A stretch of 64,000 nt of DNA from the NCBI RefSeq assembly GCF_003724155.1, contig NZ_RJJQ01000001.1:186001-250000 (forward strand), written 5' to 3'. Of the stretch, positions 24,121-34,510 are shown piece by piece (the stretch's first letter is position 1; every line of letters begins with the position of its first letter). The notes beneath the pieces are model-generated. The model did no database searches. It saw only the letters and a list, made by a program, of their open reading frames with translations, and had not been told where the DNA came from. Both the position numbers and the translations under genes were made by a program. Origin of the DNA: Flexivirga caeni. GTDB lineage: Bacteria > Actinomycetota > Actinomycetes > Actinomycetales > Dermatophilaceae.

Positions 24121-27100
24121 ATGACCCCGACCGACGGCCCGGTGCTCACCACCTTCGACGGAGGCGCTGCACTGTCGCCGTTCCGCCGGGCGGCACTGCT
24201 CGCCCGACTCCAGCAGGCGGCACCCCAGATCAGCGCGGTTTCGGCACGCTACGTGCACGTGGTCGCGACCGAGTCGGATCCGGACGGCGCCACGCGTCGG
24301 CGCGTCCGGGAGTTGCTCACCTACGGACCGGCATACCAGCCGCCCGGAGAGCCGGCGACGACGATCGTCGTCGCCCCACGCCTGGGCACCATCTCACCGT
24401 GGGCGTCCAAGGCGACGGACATCGCCCACAGCTGCGGGCTGGACCTGCAACGCGTCGAGCGGGTGACCGAGTTCGTGCTCGTCACAGGCGAACTGACCGA
24501 CGATGAGCGGCTCGCAGCCGTGCGGTTGCTGCACGACCCGATGACGCAGACCGTGCTGGATTCCCGGGACGGCGTCGCCGCGCTCTTCCGGGAGCCAGAG
24601 AGCGAGCCGTTGCAGCGGATCGACGTGCTCAGCGAGGGCCGTGCTGCGATCGAGACGGCCAATATCGAGCTTGGCCTCGCCCTCTCCGTCGACGAGGTCG
24701 ACTACCTCGTCGACTCGTTCACCAGCCTGCGCCGCAACCCGTCCGACGTCGAGCTGATGATGTTCGCCCAGGCCAACTCCGAGCATTGCCGCCACAAGAT
24801 CTTCAACGCCGACTTCGTCCTCGACGACGAGCCACAGTCGACCTCGTTGTTCGGCATGATCCGGCACACCGAGCGTGTCGCCGGCGAAGGCACGATCGTC
24901 GCCTACAAGGACAACGCCTCGATCATGCAGGGTGGGGCCGTCACCCGCTGGCTTCCCGAATCACCCGACGTCCCAAGCAGTTACGTCGAACGACCGGACG
25001 AAGTGCACGTGCTGATGAAGGTCGAGACGCACAATCACCCGACCGCGATCTCGCCCTTTGCCGGAGCCGCGACCGGGGCGGGGGGCGAGATCCGCGACGA
25101 AGGCGCGACCGGCAGGGGCTCGCAGCCCAAGGCCGGGCTGACCGGGTTCATCGTCTCCAACCTGCAACTGCCGGGCACCGACGAGACCTGGGAGCGGGAG
25201 CCGTATGGCGCCCCGGCGCATCTCGCCACTCCGCTGGACATCATGCTCGACGGCCCGATCGGTGCGGCGGCCTTCAACAACGAGTTCGGGCGTCCCGGCC
25301 TCGGCGGCTTCTTCCGCGTCTACGAGCAGACTGTCGACGGTGTCCGCCGCGGCTACCACAAGCCGATCATGAGCGCCGGCGGCCTCGGTGCGATCAGTGC
25401 CGACCAGACCGAAAAGGTCCGGTTCCCAGCGGGTTCCCTGCTGATCCAGCTCGGCGGTCCGGGGATGCGCATCGGCATGGGCGGTGGTGCCGCATCGTCC
25501 ATGACATCGGGCGAGAACGCCGCCGAGCTCGACTTCGACTCGGTGCAGCGCGGCAATCCGGAAATCGAGCGACGCGCGCAGGAGGTCATCAACCACTGCT
25601 GGTCGCTCGGCGCAGGCAACCCGATCCTGGCAATCCACGACGTCGGCGCCGGCGGGCTCTCCAACGCCTTCCCCGAACTCGTCGACGACGCCGGCCTCGG
25701 TGCGCGCTTCGACCTGGGCGCAGTGCCGCTGGAGGAGCACGGGCTGTCGCCGAAGGAAATCTGGTGCAACGAGTCGCAGGAGCGCTACGTGCTTGCCATT
25801 GCCCCGGATTCCCTCGATCAGTTCGCGCAGCTGGCGGAGCGGGAACGCTGCCCGTTCGCCGTCGTCGGCACCGCCACCGACGACGGGCTTCTCGTTGTCG
25901 AGGACACTGCCACCACCGCTGGTCGAGTGCCGGAGGAGCGCAGCGGGGGAGGTCTATCGAGACCAAGTGCCCCCATCGACATACCCATGGAGGTGCTGCT
26001 CGGCAAGCCGCCGCGGATGACGCGCGACGCAACCCGCATCGACCGGACCTCGACCGACCTTGACCTGTCCGCGGTCAACGTGCGCGAGCTGGCCTACGCC
26101 GTGCTCCGCCACCCGAGCGCGGCCAGCAAGCGCTTCCTGATCACCATCGGCGACCGCACGGTGGGCGGCCTGACGCACCGCGACCAGCTGGTCGGGCCAT
26201 GGCAGCTGCCCGTCGCGGACGTCGCCGTAACCCTCTCCGACCTGGTCGGTTTCGCGGGTCAGGCGATGAGTTCTGGGGAGCGCACCCCGATCGCCGCCGT
26301 CGACGCTCCGGCGTCGGGACGGATGGCGGTCGGTGAGGCCGTCACCAACATTATCGCCGCACCCGTTGGCTCGCTCGCCGGGGTGAAGCTGTCCTGCAAC
26401 TGGATGGCGGCATGCGGCCGGCCCGGCGAGGACGCGGCGCTCTTCGACACCGTCCACGCCGTCGCCATGGAGCTGTGCCCGGCGCTCGGCGTGAGTGTGC
26501 CGGTCGGCAAGGACTCGTTGTCGATGAGCACCCGATGGACCGACGACGGCGACGAGCGCGAGGTTCGCTCCCCTGTGTCGCTCGTGGTGACCGCGTTCGC
26601 CTCGCTGCCTGACGTGCGCAGCACGCTCACTCCGCAGCTGCACCCGGACACCGGCACCGAGCTGCTGCTGCTGGATCTCGGTGGCGGGCGGGACCGGCTC
26701 GGCGGTTCCATCGCCGCGCAAGTCGTTGGCGAATTTGGCGGTCCCGCAGCCGATCTCGACGATCCGCAGCATCTGCTGGCGCTCGTCGACCTGATGTCGC
26801 GGCTGCGTCGTGACGGACTGGTCACGGCATACCACGACCGTTCCGACGGTGGTCTGCTCGCGACCGTCGCGGAGATGAGTTTCGCCGGCAACTGCGGCGC
26901 ACAGCTCGACGTGCCGTCGGTCGCAGCGCTCTTCACCGAGGAACTCGGCGCGGTGCTGGAGGTGCCCGCGGCGCGCCGGGCCGACGTCGAGACCGCACTC
27001 CAGGAGACCGGCGCGGCCGGTCTGGCGCGCTTCATCGGCCGGCCGACCGTCGAGCCGACCTTGCAGGTGACGGCCGGCGACCAACTCCTGCTGCGCGAGC

Positions 27101-28044
27101 CAACCCGCGACCTGGCGCAGGCCTGGGACGAGGTCTCGTGGCGGATCAGCGCGCTGCGGGACAACCCTGAGTGCGCGGACGAGGAGCACGCGACCGTCGG
27201 CTCGGGCGCCACCGGATTGGTCGTCGCGCCCTCCTTCGACCCGGCGGACGACATCGCCGCGCCATACCTCCTGCGCGGTGCGAAGCCACGCGTCGCGGTC
27301 TTGCGCGAGCAGGGCGTCAACTCGCACGTCGAGACCGCGTTCGCCTTCCACCGTGCGGGTTTCGAGGCTCTTGACGTGCACATGACCGATCTGCAGACCG
27401 GTCGCAGCGACCTCACCGACGTCGTCGGACTGGTCGCCTGCGGCGGCTTCTCGTATGGCGACACGCTTGGCGCCGGCGAGGGCTGGGCACGCTCTGTGCT
27501 GTTCAACGATCGGCTGCGCGATCTCTTCGCCGCGTTCTTCGGCCGCCCCGACACCTTCGGCCTCGGCATCTGCAACGGCTGCCAGATGTTCGCCGCGCTC
27601 GCCGACCTCATCCCCGGCGCGGAAGCCTGGCCGCGCTTCACCCGCAACCTGTCCGAGCAGTACGAAGCCCGCCTCTCCCAGGTCGAGGTGCTCGACTCGC
27701 CATCCCTCTTCTTCGCCGGTATGGCGGGCAGCCGCCTCCCGATCGCGGTCGCCCACGGGGAGGGCCGGGCTGACTTCTCGAGCCGTGGAAGCCTCGAAAC
27801 CGTCGAGCGCGCAATGCGTTTCGTCGATCACACGGGGGCCGCAGCGCTCAGTTACCCGGCGAACCCCAACGGCTCCCCGGACGGTCTGACCGCAGTGACT
27901 ACCCCGGACGGCCGGTTCACCGCGATGATGCCGCACCCCGAGCGGGTGCAGCGCAACGTGCAACTGTCCTGGACCGACGGCCCGCTGGACGAGCCGAGCC
28001 CCTGGCTGCGGATGTTCCGCAACGCCCGCGTAGCAGTGGGCTAG
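24121..28044 (+). CDS. purL: Phosphoribosylformylglycinamidine synthase, long single-chain form
   Basis: A 1307-residue enzyme making FGAM from FGAR, Gln and ATP (step 4 of purine synthesis). Domains in order: PurS-like N-terminal region, FGAM synthase linker, two PurM-like halves ([41 protein letters not shown]) and a C-terminal class I glutamine amidotransferase ([15 protein letters not shown] with the Cys nucleophile; MMPHPERV). This is the proteobacterial/eukaryotic fused form; actinobacteria more often have separate purS, purQ and purL. Residues about 600-615 are encoded by a REP-like element. Its TAG overlaps the purC stop in opposite orientation within CTAG. Confidence 0.95.
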   Translation: MTPTDGPVLTTFDGGAALSPFRRAALLARLQQAAPQISAVSARYVHVVATESDPDGATRRRVRELLTYGPAYQPPGEPATTIVVAPRLGTISPWASKATDIAHSCGLDLQRVERVTEFVLVTGELTDDERLAAVRLLHDPMTQTVLDSRDGVAALFREPESEPLQRIDVLSEGRAAIETANIELGLALSVDEVDYLVDSFTSLRRNPSDVELMMFAQANSEHCRHKIFNADFVLDDEPQSTSLFGMIRHTERVAGEGTIVAYKDNASIMQGGAVTRWLPESPDVPSSYVERPDEVHVLMKVETHNHPTAISPFAGAATGAGGEIRDEGATGRGSQPKAGLTGFIVSNLQLPGTDETWEREPYGAPAHLATPLDIMLDGPIGAAAFNNEFGRPGLGGFFRVYEQTVDGVRRGYHKPIMSAGGLGAISADQTEKVRFPAGSLLIQLGGPGMRIGMGGGAASSMTSGENAAELDFDSVQRGNPEIERRAQEVINHCWSLGAGNPILAIHDVGAGGLSNAFPELVDDAGLGARFDLGAVPLEEHGLSPKEIWCNESQERYVLAIAPDSLDQFAQLAERERCPFAVVGTATDDGLLVVEDTATTAGRVPEERSGGGLSRPSAPIDIPMEVLLGKPPRMTRDATRIDRTSTDLDLSAVNVRELAYAVLRHPSAASKRFLITIGDRTVGGLTHRDQLVGPWQLPVADVAVTLSDLVGFAGQAMSSGERTPIAAVDAPASGRMAVGEAVTNIIAAPVGSLAGVKLSCNWMAACGRPGEDAALFDTVHAVAMELCPALGVSVPVGKDSLSMSTRWTDDGDEREVRSPVSLVVTAFASLPDVRSTLTPQLHPDTGTELLLLDLGGGRDRLGGSIAAQVVGEFGGPAADLDDPQHLLALVDLMSRLRRDGLVTAYHDRSDGGLLATVAEMSFAGNCGAQLDVPSVAALFTEELGAVLEVPAARRADVETALQETGAAGLARFIGRPTVEPTLQVTAGDQLLLREPTRDLAQAWDEVSWRISALRDNPECADEEHATVGSGATGLVVAPSFDPADDIAAPYLLRGAKPRVAVLREQGVNSHVETAFAFHRAGFEALDVHMTDLQTGRSDLTDVVGLVACGGFSYGDTLGAGEGWARSVLFNDRLRDLFAAFFGRPDTFGLGICNGCQMFAALADLIPGAEAWPRFTRNLSEQYEARLSQVEVLDSPSLFFAGMAGSRLPIAVAHGEGRADFSSRGSLETVERAMRFVDHTGAAALSYPANPNGSPDGLTAVTTPDGRFTAMMPHPERVQRNVQLSWTDGPLDEPSPWLRMFRNARVAVG
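25920..25965 (+). repeat. REP-like palindromic element inside purL
   Basis: A 46-base segment starting TGGTCGAGTGCCGGAGGAGC and ending TATCGAGACCA closely matches the intergenic element at 52620-52665. Elements with TGGTCGAG...TATCGAGACCA ends are, from memory, widespread in actinobacterial intergenic DNA. Here one is read in frame as about 15 residues ([15 protein letters not shown]) just before the conserved [12 protein letters not shown] block. Confidence 0.75.
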
Positions 28045-28940
28045 CCAAACGCGCGGCCGGTCAGCGCCTCATACGCCTCGACATACTTCGCGCGCGTCTG
28101 CTCCACGACCGCGTCCGGCAGGGCGGGTGGCTCCTCGCCGGACGCACGATCCCAGCCGCTCTCGGCCGATGTGAGCCAATCGCGCACGAACTGCTTGTCG
28201 TATGACGCCTGACGCTTCCCGGGCGCCCAGTCCGCCGCCGGCCAGAAGCGTGACGAGTCCGGGGTGAGCACTTCATCGGCCAGCACCAGCTGCCCGTCCG
28301 GCCGCACACCGAACTCCACCTTGGTGTCGGCGATCAAGATTCCCCGCGAGGCAGCAATCTCATGACCCCGCTCCAGGATCCGCACGGTCAGCTCGCGCAG
28401 CTGCCCAGCGCGCTCCGCGCCGACCTCCGCCACGACGTCGGCATACGGCATCGGCTGGTCGTGCTCACCGAATGGCGCCTTCGTCGACGGGGTGAAGAGC
28501 GGCTCGGCAAACTGCGAGCCGTCCACCAGGCCAGGCGGCAGCTGAAGGCCAGAAACCGTTCCAGTTGCTTCATATTCAGCAAGTCCGCCGCCGGTCAGGT
28601 AGGCGCGCGCAACACACTCGACCGGCACCATGTCGAGTCGTTCGACCAGCACCGCGCGCCCGGAAACCGCGTCCGGCACGTCCGTGGACACTACGTGGTT
28701 CGGCAGTAGTGACTCCAACTGCTCGAACCACCACAAGGACAGCTGAGTCAGCACTGCGCCCTTGTCCGGGATGGGTGTCGACAGGATGTAGTCGAACGCC
28801 GAGATCCGGTCCGATGCGACCAGCAGCACCCGATCGTCCCGCGGCGACCCCGCGTCATCGAGCGGCGCATACAGGTCACGGACCTTGCCGGAGTAGACGT
28901 GCGCATAGCCGGGCAGTTCCATCGGGCCAGTCGAGGTCAT
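28041..28940 (-). CDS. purC: Phosphoribosylaminoimidazole-succinocarboxamide synthase (SAICAR synthetase)
   Basis: A 299-residue ligase joining CAIR and aspartate with [15 protein letters not shown] is the N-terminal ATP loop, [20 protein letters not shown] the signature, and [27 protein letters not shown] the catalytic C-terminal motif. The ATG at 28940 leads directly to the domain. It faces purL tail to tail, the two stops sharing CTAG, and is followed upstream by csbD and purD. Confidence 0.96.
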   Translation of the reverse strand: MTSTGPMELPGYAHVYSGKVRDLYAPLDDAGSPRDDRVLLVASDRISAFDYILSTPIPDKGAVLTQLSLWWFEQLESLLPNHVVSTDVPDAVSGRAVLVERLDMVPVECVARAYLTGGGLAEYEATGTVSGLQLPPGLVDGSQFAEPLFTPSTKAPFGEHDQPMPYADVVAEVGAERAGQLRELTVRILERGHEIAASRGILIADTKVEFGVRPDGQLVLADEVLTPDSSRFWPAADWAPGKRQASYDKQFVRDWLTSAESGWDRASGEEPPALPDAVVEQTRAKYVEAYEALTGRAFG

Positions 28941-29045
28941 GTGTGCAGTGTTCCAGCAGATGGGATGGTTCGCTCGATCGGGTGACGATCGGGCGAGCCC
29001 ATCCGTTGGGCAGGTCGTACGCCAACCAACGAAAGGGAGTTCGTC

Positions 29046-29252
29046 ATGGGTCTGAAGGACAACTTGAGCAACCTCGGCGAAGAGGCCAAGGGCAAGGCGC
29101 AGGAGGCCGTCGGCAAGCTCACCGGCGACAAGGACAAGGAAGCCGAAGGCGAGGCCACTCAGGCATCTGCCAACGTCAAGCAGGCTGGCGAGAACCTCAA
29201 GGACGGTGACCTGAAGGGCGCCGCCGGAAACGTCAAGGACGCCCTGAGCTGA
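29046..29252 (+). CDS. CsbD-family stress-response protein
   Basis: A 68-residue hydrophilic protein with the CsbD repeat pattern (LGEEAKGKAQEAVGKLTGDKDKEAEGEATQASANVKQAGENLKDG). Strong Shine-Dalgarno AAAGGGAG. In Bacillus the family belongs to the general stress regulon; the molecular role is unknown. It ends one base from the purD stop on the opposite strand, lying as a small insert between purC and purD. Confidence 0.9.
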   Translation: MGLKDNLSNLGEEAKGKAQEAVGKLTGDKDKEAEGEATQASANVKQAGENLKDGDLKGAAGNVKDALS

Positions 29253-29253
29253 G

Positions 29254-30513
29254 TCAGTCCCCCGCCGCGGTCCGCGCGATGTCGGTGCGGTGGTGTGAAT
29301 CGGCCAGCGAGATGCCGTCGACGATCCGGTATGCCGCCGCGCGTGCCGCGGCGAGATCCGGGCCGATGCCCACGCACGACAGCACTCGCCCACCGGACGA
29401 CACCAGCGCACCGGCGTCGTCGCGGGCCGTACCTGCGTGCAGGACGTATGCCGTGTCGTCGCCTTCCGGCAGCCCGCCGAGCACGTCTCCGGTGCGCGGG
29501 GTCCCCGGGTAGCCCTCGCTGGCGACGACCACGGTGACCGCGGCCTCCTCGCGCCATACCAGCGGCGGCTGCTGGTCGAGCGCGCCGACCGCGGCGGCAT
29601 GCAGCAGCACCCCCAGCGGGTTGCGCAGCCTGGCCAGCACCACCTGGGTCTCCGGGTCACCGAACCGCGCATTGAACTCGATCACGCGCGGCCCCGCCGG
29701 AGTGAGCGCCAGCCCGACGTACAGGACTCCGGCGAACGGAGTGCCACGCCGGCGCATCTCGTCGATTGTCGGTTGGGCCACACGCGACACCACCTCGTCG
29801 ACCAGGCCGTCAGGCGCCCATGGAAGCGGGGAATACGCGCCCATACCACCGGTATTCGGTCCCTCGTCGCCGTCACCGACCCGCTTGAAATCCTGGGCCG
29901 GTGCGAGCGGCACGACCGTGAAGCCGTCCGTGATGCAGAAGAGCGAGACTTCCGGTCCAGAGAGGAACTCCTCGACCACCACCGACCCGCCGGCAGCGAA
30001 ACACCCCTGCGCGTGGTCCATCGCCTCGTCCACCGAGTCGGTCACCACGACACCCTTGCCGGCGGCCAGGCCATCGTCCTTCACGACGTATGGCGCGCCG
30101 GTCGCCTCGAGGGCCGCGGCCACCTGGCCGCTTTCGCTGCACACGTAACAGCGGGCGGTCGGCACATCGGCCGCAGCCATGACTTCTTTCGCGAACGCCT
30201 TACTGCCCTCAAGTTGCGCAGCCTGTGCGGACGGCCCGAAAACGGCGAAACCGGCATCCCGCAAGGCGTCCGCGACCCCAGCCACCAGGGGCACCTCGGG
30301 ACCAATCACCACCAGGTCGGGGCCGAGTTGTCGCGCAAGTTGCACGACCGCATCGGAGTCGGCGACTCCACCGTCGAGCCCGTGACACGTGGCCACTTCG
30401 GCAATGCCCGGATTGCCCGGCGCCGCATCGACCGCCGCGACCTCGGGGTCAGTCTGCAGGGCGCGGACGATGGCGTGTTCTCTGGCACCTGAGCCGATGA
30501 CGAGGACCTTCAC
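29254..30513 (-). CDS. purD: Phosphoribosylamine-glycine ligase (GAR synthetase)
   Basis: A 419-residue ATP-grasp enzyme of purine step 2. [15 protein letters not shown] at the start, [43 protein letters not shown] in the substrate domain and [17 protein letters not shown] at the C-terminus are all conserved. It heads in the same direction as purC, separated by the oppositely oriented csbD gene. Confidence 0.96.
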   Translation of the reverse strand: MKVLVIGSGAREHAIVRALQTDPEVAAVDAAPGNPGIAEVATCHGLDGGVADSDAVVQLARQLGPDLVVIGPEVPLVAGVADALRDAGFAVFGPSAQAAQLEGSKAFAKEVMAAADVPTARCYVCSESGQVAAALEATGAPYVVKDDGLAAGKGVVVTDSVDEAMDHAQGCFAAGGSVVVEEFLSGPEVSLFCITDGFTVVPLAPAQDFKRVGDGDEGPNTGGMGAYSPLPWAPDGLVDEVVSRVAQPTIDEMRRRGTPFAGVLYVGLALTPAGPRVIEFNARFGDPETQVVLARLRNPLGVLLHAAAVGALDQQPPLVWREEAAVTVVVASEGYPGTPRTGDVLGGLPEGDDTAYVLHAGTARDDAGALVSSGGRVLSCVGIGPDLAAARAAAYRIVDGISLADSHHRTDIARTAAGD

Positions 30514-30554
30514 GGGACCCGAGCCTAACGTCCGGCACGAGGGGAAGGTTGGGG

Positions 30555-30607
30555 CGGTGGGGCCCTCCCGAAAGTCAGGGGGGAGGTCTCTCGGGAGGGA
30601 CCCACCG
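30555..30607. other. Long GC-rich hairpin in the purD upstream region
   Basis: Arms of 17 bases (30555-30571 and 30591-30607) pair with a single mismatch (CGGTGGG-x-CCCTCCCGA), enclosing a purine-rich loop with AGGGGGGAGG. It lies within the roughly 300-base gap between purD and the next regulator gene, about 40 bases upstream of the purD start. No T-run follows on either side. The rest of the gap shows nothing I can call. Confidence 0.65.
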
Positions 30608-30819
30608 ACGAGACACAGGGTCAGCCGGAGGGGGACTCGGCGACGCTTCCGCGCTCGTCACGACACGAGGTCGTTGCACCCACTATGGCACGAGTCGAGC
30701 GATCTTGTTAATCGGCGACTGTCGGAACTTCGTCAATGTCGGCAATCCGCCATATGCTGTCCACGACCACGCGCCGGTGCCAACACCCTGCCGACCGCCC
30801 GACGATCGAGGAGGACCCC

Positions 30820-31836
30820 GTGGCGAGGACACGGACCAAGCCCAGTCCGACGGCGCCCAGTCCCCCCGAGCCACTCGACGACGAGATCGCGGCGCTTTAC
30901 CTGGCGATGCTGCAAATCCCGGACCCGACTCGTGATTCGCTGCGCGCGCAGGGCATTTCAGCAGGCGAACTCGACCGGTTCCTGCCCGTGCTCGAACAGC
31001 GGCGGATGATCCAACAGGTCACCGCCGATTCGTGGAACGTCGTGCCGCCCGACGTGTCGATGCCCGCCTACGCTGCGGAACTCGAGGCCCGTGCCCGCAT
31101 GCTGCGCACGACATCACAGGCCTTGTCCCGGGTCTATCTGCACAGCAGATCGGAGCGCCGCACCGAGGCCACCTCCGGTGCGGTCCTGCTCGAGTCGGTC
31201 GCCGATGTCTCCCAGGCACTGCACCAGGTCACCTCCGGGGCACAGGAATGGGTGCTGTCCAGCCGCTGCGACTCACCGCTCGCACGCTATCTGCTGGAGG
31301 CGCCGCGCACCGTCTCGACGACACCGTTCCTCACCAGTCGCGGCGCCTCTTTGCAGGTGCGCCTGATCATCGACTCCTTGCTGCTGCCGAGTGTCGACGT
31401 GCTGGAGATCATGCAGGCCAGGACCGACGCCGGAGATGATGTGCGGCTGACCGTAGGGGTGCCGTTCACCGCTGCAGTCAACGATCAGGGCCTGGCGATG
31501 ATCGATCTCGGTGCCGATGGAGGGTCGCCGGTCGGCATCCTCCTCGACACCGAAGCCGGTAGCGGCAGGGTGCGGGCCGTGCTCGAATTCGCCTGGCAAC
31601 TGGGCACTCCGTGGCGACCGGGCACCGTGCCCGCGTCCCGCGCGGACCGGCTCGAGCCGCGCGACCGCACCATCCTGCGGCTGATGGCGGGCGGCGTGTC
31701 CGACGCCGCGATCGCTCGGCAGCTCAGCCTCTCGTCGCGCACGGTGGAGCGCCGGGTCCGCGTCTTGCTCGACCGGCTCAACGCAACGACACGCTTCCAG
31801 GCGGGTGTGCTGGCTGCCCGGCAAGGACTCATCTGA
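30820..31836 (+). CDS. Regulator with N-terminal TrmB-like region and C-terminal LuxR-type HTH
   Basis: A 338-residue regulator. The N-terminal 70 residues resemble a winged HTH (LDDEIAALYLAMLQIPDPTRDSLRAQGISAGELDRFLPVLEQRRMI); the C-terminus ends in a LuxR HTH (LEPRDRTILRLMAGGVSDAAIARQLSLSSRTVERRV). The GTG at 30820 is chosen for its GAGGAGG Shine-Dalgarno. The same architecture occurs in the regulator at 44294-45229. Targets are unknown; the next gene is the HelD-like ATPase on the same strand. Confidence 0.8.
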   Translation: MARTRTKPSPTAPSPPEPLDDEIAALYLAMLQIPDPTRDSLRAQGISAGELDRFLPVLEQRRMIQQVTADSWNVVPPDVSMPAYAAELEARARMLRTTSQALSRVYLHSRSERRTEATSGAVLLESVADVSQALHQVTSGAQEWVLSSRCDSPLARYLLEAPRTVSTTPFLTSRGASLQVRLIIDSLLLPSVDVLEIMQARTDAGDDVRLTVGVPFTAAVNDQGLAMIDLGADGGSPVGILLDTEAGSGRVRAVLEFAWQLGTPWRPGTVPASRADRLEPRDRTILRLMAGGVSDAAIARQLSLSSRTVERRVRVLLDRLNATTRFQAGVLAARQGLI

Positions 31837-31919
31837 AGCGCTGACTAGACTTGGTCGTTCGCTGCATGCGCAGTGTCCGACCCGCAGCATCGTCTCATTC
31901 ATCCGTTCATAGGGGACTC

Positions 31920-34142
31920 GTGAGCGCAGACCGAACCGAAGGCACCAAGGACCCCGGCGTGCCTGCACTCGTTGCCGCGGAGATCGCTGCCGAGCAGGCA
32001 CATGTCGACCAGGTCTACACGGAGCTGACCAAGGCAGGCGAGCGAGCAGCGCTCGTCGAGGCGGAGGGGCTCGCCCGCGGCCGCACCGATCGCACCGGAG
32101 AGGCGCGCGAGGAGGAAGTCACCGGCCTCTTCGAGCGCGATGCGCTGGTCTTCAACGCCGGCCGCCGCCGCCAGAGTCTCGAAACCCAATATGAGGGACT
32201 GGTTTTCGGGCGGCTTGATCTTGAACACCCGAAGCCGGACGAGCACGGAGAGACGCGCGAAGTGCGCTACATCGGTCGCCTCGGCGTGCGTGACGACCAC
32301 TACGAGCCGCTGGTCATCGACTGGCGCGCCCCGGCTGCCGCGCCGTTCTACCGCGCGACACCGGTCGACCCGCAGGGTGTCATCCGGCGCCGCGTGCTGC
32401 GCTGCCGCGACTCCCGGGTGCTCGGCGTGGAGGATGACCTGATGGTCGCCGAAGCGCCCGACGGCATGGTGATCGTCGGCGACGGCGCACTCCTCGCAGC
32501 ACTGACCCGATCCCGCGGCTCGCGGATGCGCGACATCGTGGCGACCATCCAGCGCCACCAGGACGAAGCGATCCGGGCCGACAGTTCCGGGGTCACCGAG
32601 ATCACCGGCGGACCCGGCACGGGCAAGACCGTCGTCGCGCTGCACCGGGCGGCATACCTGCTCTATTCGCAACGCCGCAAGTTCGAGGCGGGCGGCATCC
32701 TGGTGGTCGGGCCGTCTGCGGCATACACCGCCTACATCGAACGGGTCCTGCCCTCGCTCGGCGAGGACAGCGTCACGCTCCGTTCGCTCGGAGACCTGCT
32801 CGACGGTATGACGGCGACCCGCCTCGACTCTCCGGCCGCCGCGGAAGTGAAGGGCTCCACCACGATCCGCCAGGTCCTCTCCCGCGCCGCGCGCGACCTC
32901 GCGCCTGGGGCAGCGAGGCAGTTTCGGGCAATGGTCGGCGGGCACCCGATCCGCATCGACGCGCCCGAACTGACGCGGATCCGCCGGCAGGTGCTGCGGC
33001 ACCACCAGCACAACGCAGCAGCCGAGGCAGCGACCGCCGCGCTCGCCGAAGCCGCCTGGCGACAGGTCAGCACCGGCGAAAAGCCGGACTTCATCGACCG
33101 ATTCGTCGATCACCGCGAAGTCGAGGCGTTTGTCCGCGACTGGTGGCGGCCGATCGACCCGCGCGAAGTGCTGCTCTGGCTCGCCGACGACGCGCGCACG
33201 GTCCGCTACACCCACGGCATTCTGAGCACCGAGCAGTCGGTCCTGTTGCGTGATTCCATGCGCACCGCCCTCGACACCGGCACCTGGTCGGTCGCGGACG
33301 TCGCCCTGGTCGATGACCTGCTGTCCCGGCTCGGCACTGTCGCCGAAGCCCCGCGGGAAGAACGCGGCTTCTACGAGATCGAGGAACTCGACACTCTCGG
33401 GGTCGCCGAACTCGGTGCGCAGCAACGCATTCCGAGCGCCGATGTCTCCTACCACGTGACCCCGGCCGATCCTCGCGAGCGGCTCCTTGCCAGCTCGGTG
33501 ACCCGCTCGGACGACTACGCACACGTGCTGGTCGACGAGGCGCAGGACCTCTCGCCCATGCAGTGGCGCATGCTCGGCCGCCGGGGCCGCTACGCATCCT
33601 GGACGGTCGTCGGTGACGCGGCGCAGAGTTCGTGGCCGCTGCCGCAGGAAGCCATCGCCGCGCGGGACGAGGCGTTCGGCAGCAAGCAGCGCCGCCGCTT
33701 CCACATGAGCACCAACTACCGCAACGCCCGGGAGATCTTCGACTACGCGGCACGGCAGATCCTGCCAGTGGTCCCGGACGCCGACATCCCCCAGGCCGTG
33801 CGGGAGACGGGTGTCGACCCGGTCGTGGCGCACGCGACGCGCAACACCCTGGTTGACAGTGTGCGCGGCGCGGCCAAGAGCCTGCTGGAAGAGGTCGAGG
33901 GCAGCATCGCCGTCATTGCACCCGAGCGGCACCGCCACCTGCTGGACAGCATCGCCGCGGAAGCGCCCGATCGCGTCATACTGGCCGATCCGATGTCCAC
34001 CAAGGGACTCGAACACGACGCGACCGTCGTCGTCGACCCCGCGGAGATCATCGCCGAATCACCAGGCGGCGCCCGGGTGCTGTATGTCGCACTCACCCGC
34101 GCCGCACACCGCATGACAGTCGTGGAGGTGCAGGAGTCATGA
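31920..34142 (+). CDS. HelD/HelR-like UvrD-family ATPase (RNA polymerase-associated)
   Basis: A 740-residue SF1 helicase-like protein. The N-terminus has the HelD coiled coil (VDQVYTELTKAGERAALVEAEG), then YIGRLGVRDDHYEPLVIDWRAP. Walker A GGPGTGKT lies at about residues 230-237, motif II as LVDEAQDLSPMQWRML and the C-terminal KGLEHDATVVVDPAEI with LYVALTRAAHRM. Actinobacterial HelD proteins remove stalled RNA polymerase and in some species confer rifampicin tolerance (HelR); that role is inferred from family. Its last bases overlap the chorismate mutase start (ATGA). Confidence 0.88.
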   Translation: MSADRTEGTKDPGVPALVAAEIAAEQAHVDQVYTELTKAGERAALVEAEGLARGRTDRTGEAREEEVTGLFERDALVFNAGRRRQSLETQYEGLVFGRLDLEHPKPDEHGETREVRYIGRLGVRDDHYEPLVIDWRAPAAAPFYRATPVDPQGVIRRRVLRCRDSRVLGVEDDLMVAEAPDGMVIVGDGALLAALTRSRGSRMRDIVATIQRHQDEAIRADSSGVTEITGGPGTGKTVVALHRAAYLLYSQRRKFEAGGILVVGPSAAYTAYIERVLPSLGEDSVTLRSLGDLLDGMTATRLDSPAAAEVKGSTTIRQVLSRAARDLAPGAARQFRAMVGGHPIRIDAPELTRIRRQVLRHHQHNAAAEAATAALAEAAWRQVSTGEKPDFIDRFVDHREVEAFVRDWWRPIDPREVLLWLADDARTVRYTHGILSTEQSVLLRDSMRTALDTGTWSVADVALVDDLLSRLGTVAEAPREERGFYEIEELDTLGVAELGAQQRIPSADVSYHVTPADPRERLLASSVTRSDDYAHVLVDEAQDLSPMQWRMLGRRGRYASWTVVGDAAQSSWPLPQEAIAARDEAFGSKQRRRFHMSTNYRNAREIFDYAARQILPVVPDADIPQAVRETGVDPVVAHATRNTLVDSVRGAAKSLLEEVEGSIAVIAPERHRHLLDSIAAEAPDRVILADPMSTKGLEHDATVVVDPAEIIAESPGGARVLYVALTRAAHRMTVVEVQES

Positions 34143-34456
34143 CGGACGCATCCGCGCCGCAGCCCGAGAACACACTGGCGGCATACCGTCGCTCGATCGA
34201 CAACTTCGACGCCGCGCTGATCCACATCTTGGCGGAGCGATTCCGCATCACGCAGGCGGTCGGCGAATACAAGGCGACGCATCAGCTGCCGCCTGCTGAC
34301 CCGTCCCGCGAAGAGCAGCAGATCGCCCGATTGCGTGCACTGGCAAGCGAATCCGGCCTGGACCCGGAGTTCAGCGAGAAATTCCTGCGCTTCGTCATCG
34401 ACGAGGTCATCCACCACCACGAACGCATCCGCGAAGCCGGCGCCGCCGCCGACTGA
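34139..34456 (+). CDS. Chorismate mutase (AroQ class)
   Basis: A 105-residue all-helical chorismate mutase, converting chorismate to prephenate for Phe/Tyr synthesis. LAAYRRSIDNFDAALIHILAERFRITQAVGEYKATHQLPPADPSREEQQIARL has the usual Arg, Lys and Glu positions. It is translationally coupled (ATGA) to the HelD-like gene, a pairing with no obvious metabolic logic. No signal peptide, so cytoplasmic. Confidence 0.88.
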   Translation: MTDASAPQPENTLAAYRRSIDNFDAALIHILAERFRITQAVGEYKATHQLPPADPSREEQQIARLRALASESGLDPEFSEKFLRFVIDEVIHHHERIREAGAAAD

Positions 34457-34510
34457 CGCAGGTGCCACCCACTGACGCAGGCGCAACTGCGTCAGTCGGC
34501 GCGTGCTGCG

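Noticed and set aside
25954-27963. Minus-strand open frame of 669 codons opposite purL
   Set aside because: A shadow of purL with typical His/Arg/Glu-rich low-information sequence.
28041-28044. Shared CTAG stop of purL and purC as a regulatory feature
   Set aside because: Tail-to-tail overlaps of this size are common and CTAG simply serves both stops.
31899-34016. Minus-strand open frame of 705 codons
   Set aside because: It mirrors the HelD-like gene, has no domains and no ribosome binding site; the plus-strand frame has complete motifs.
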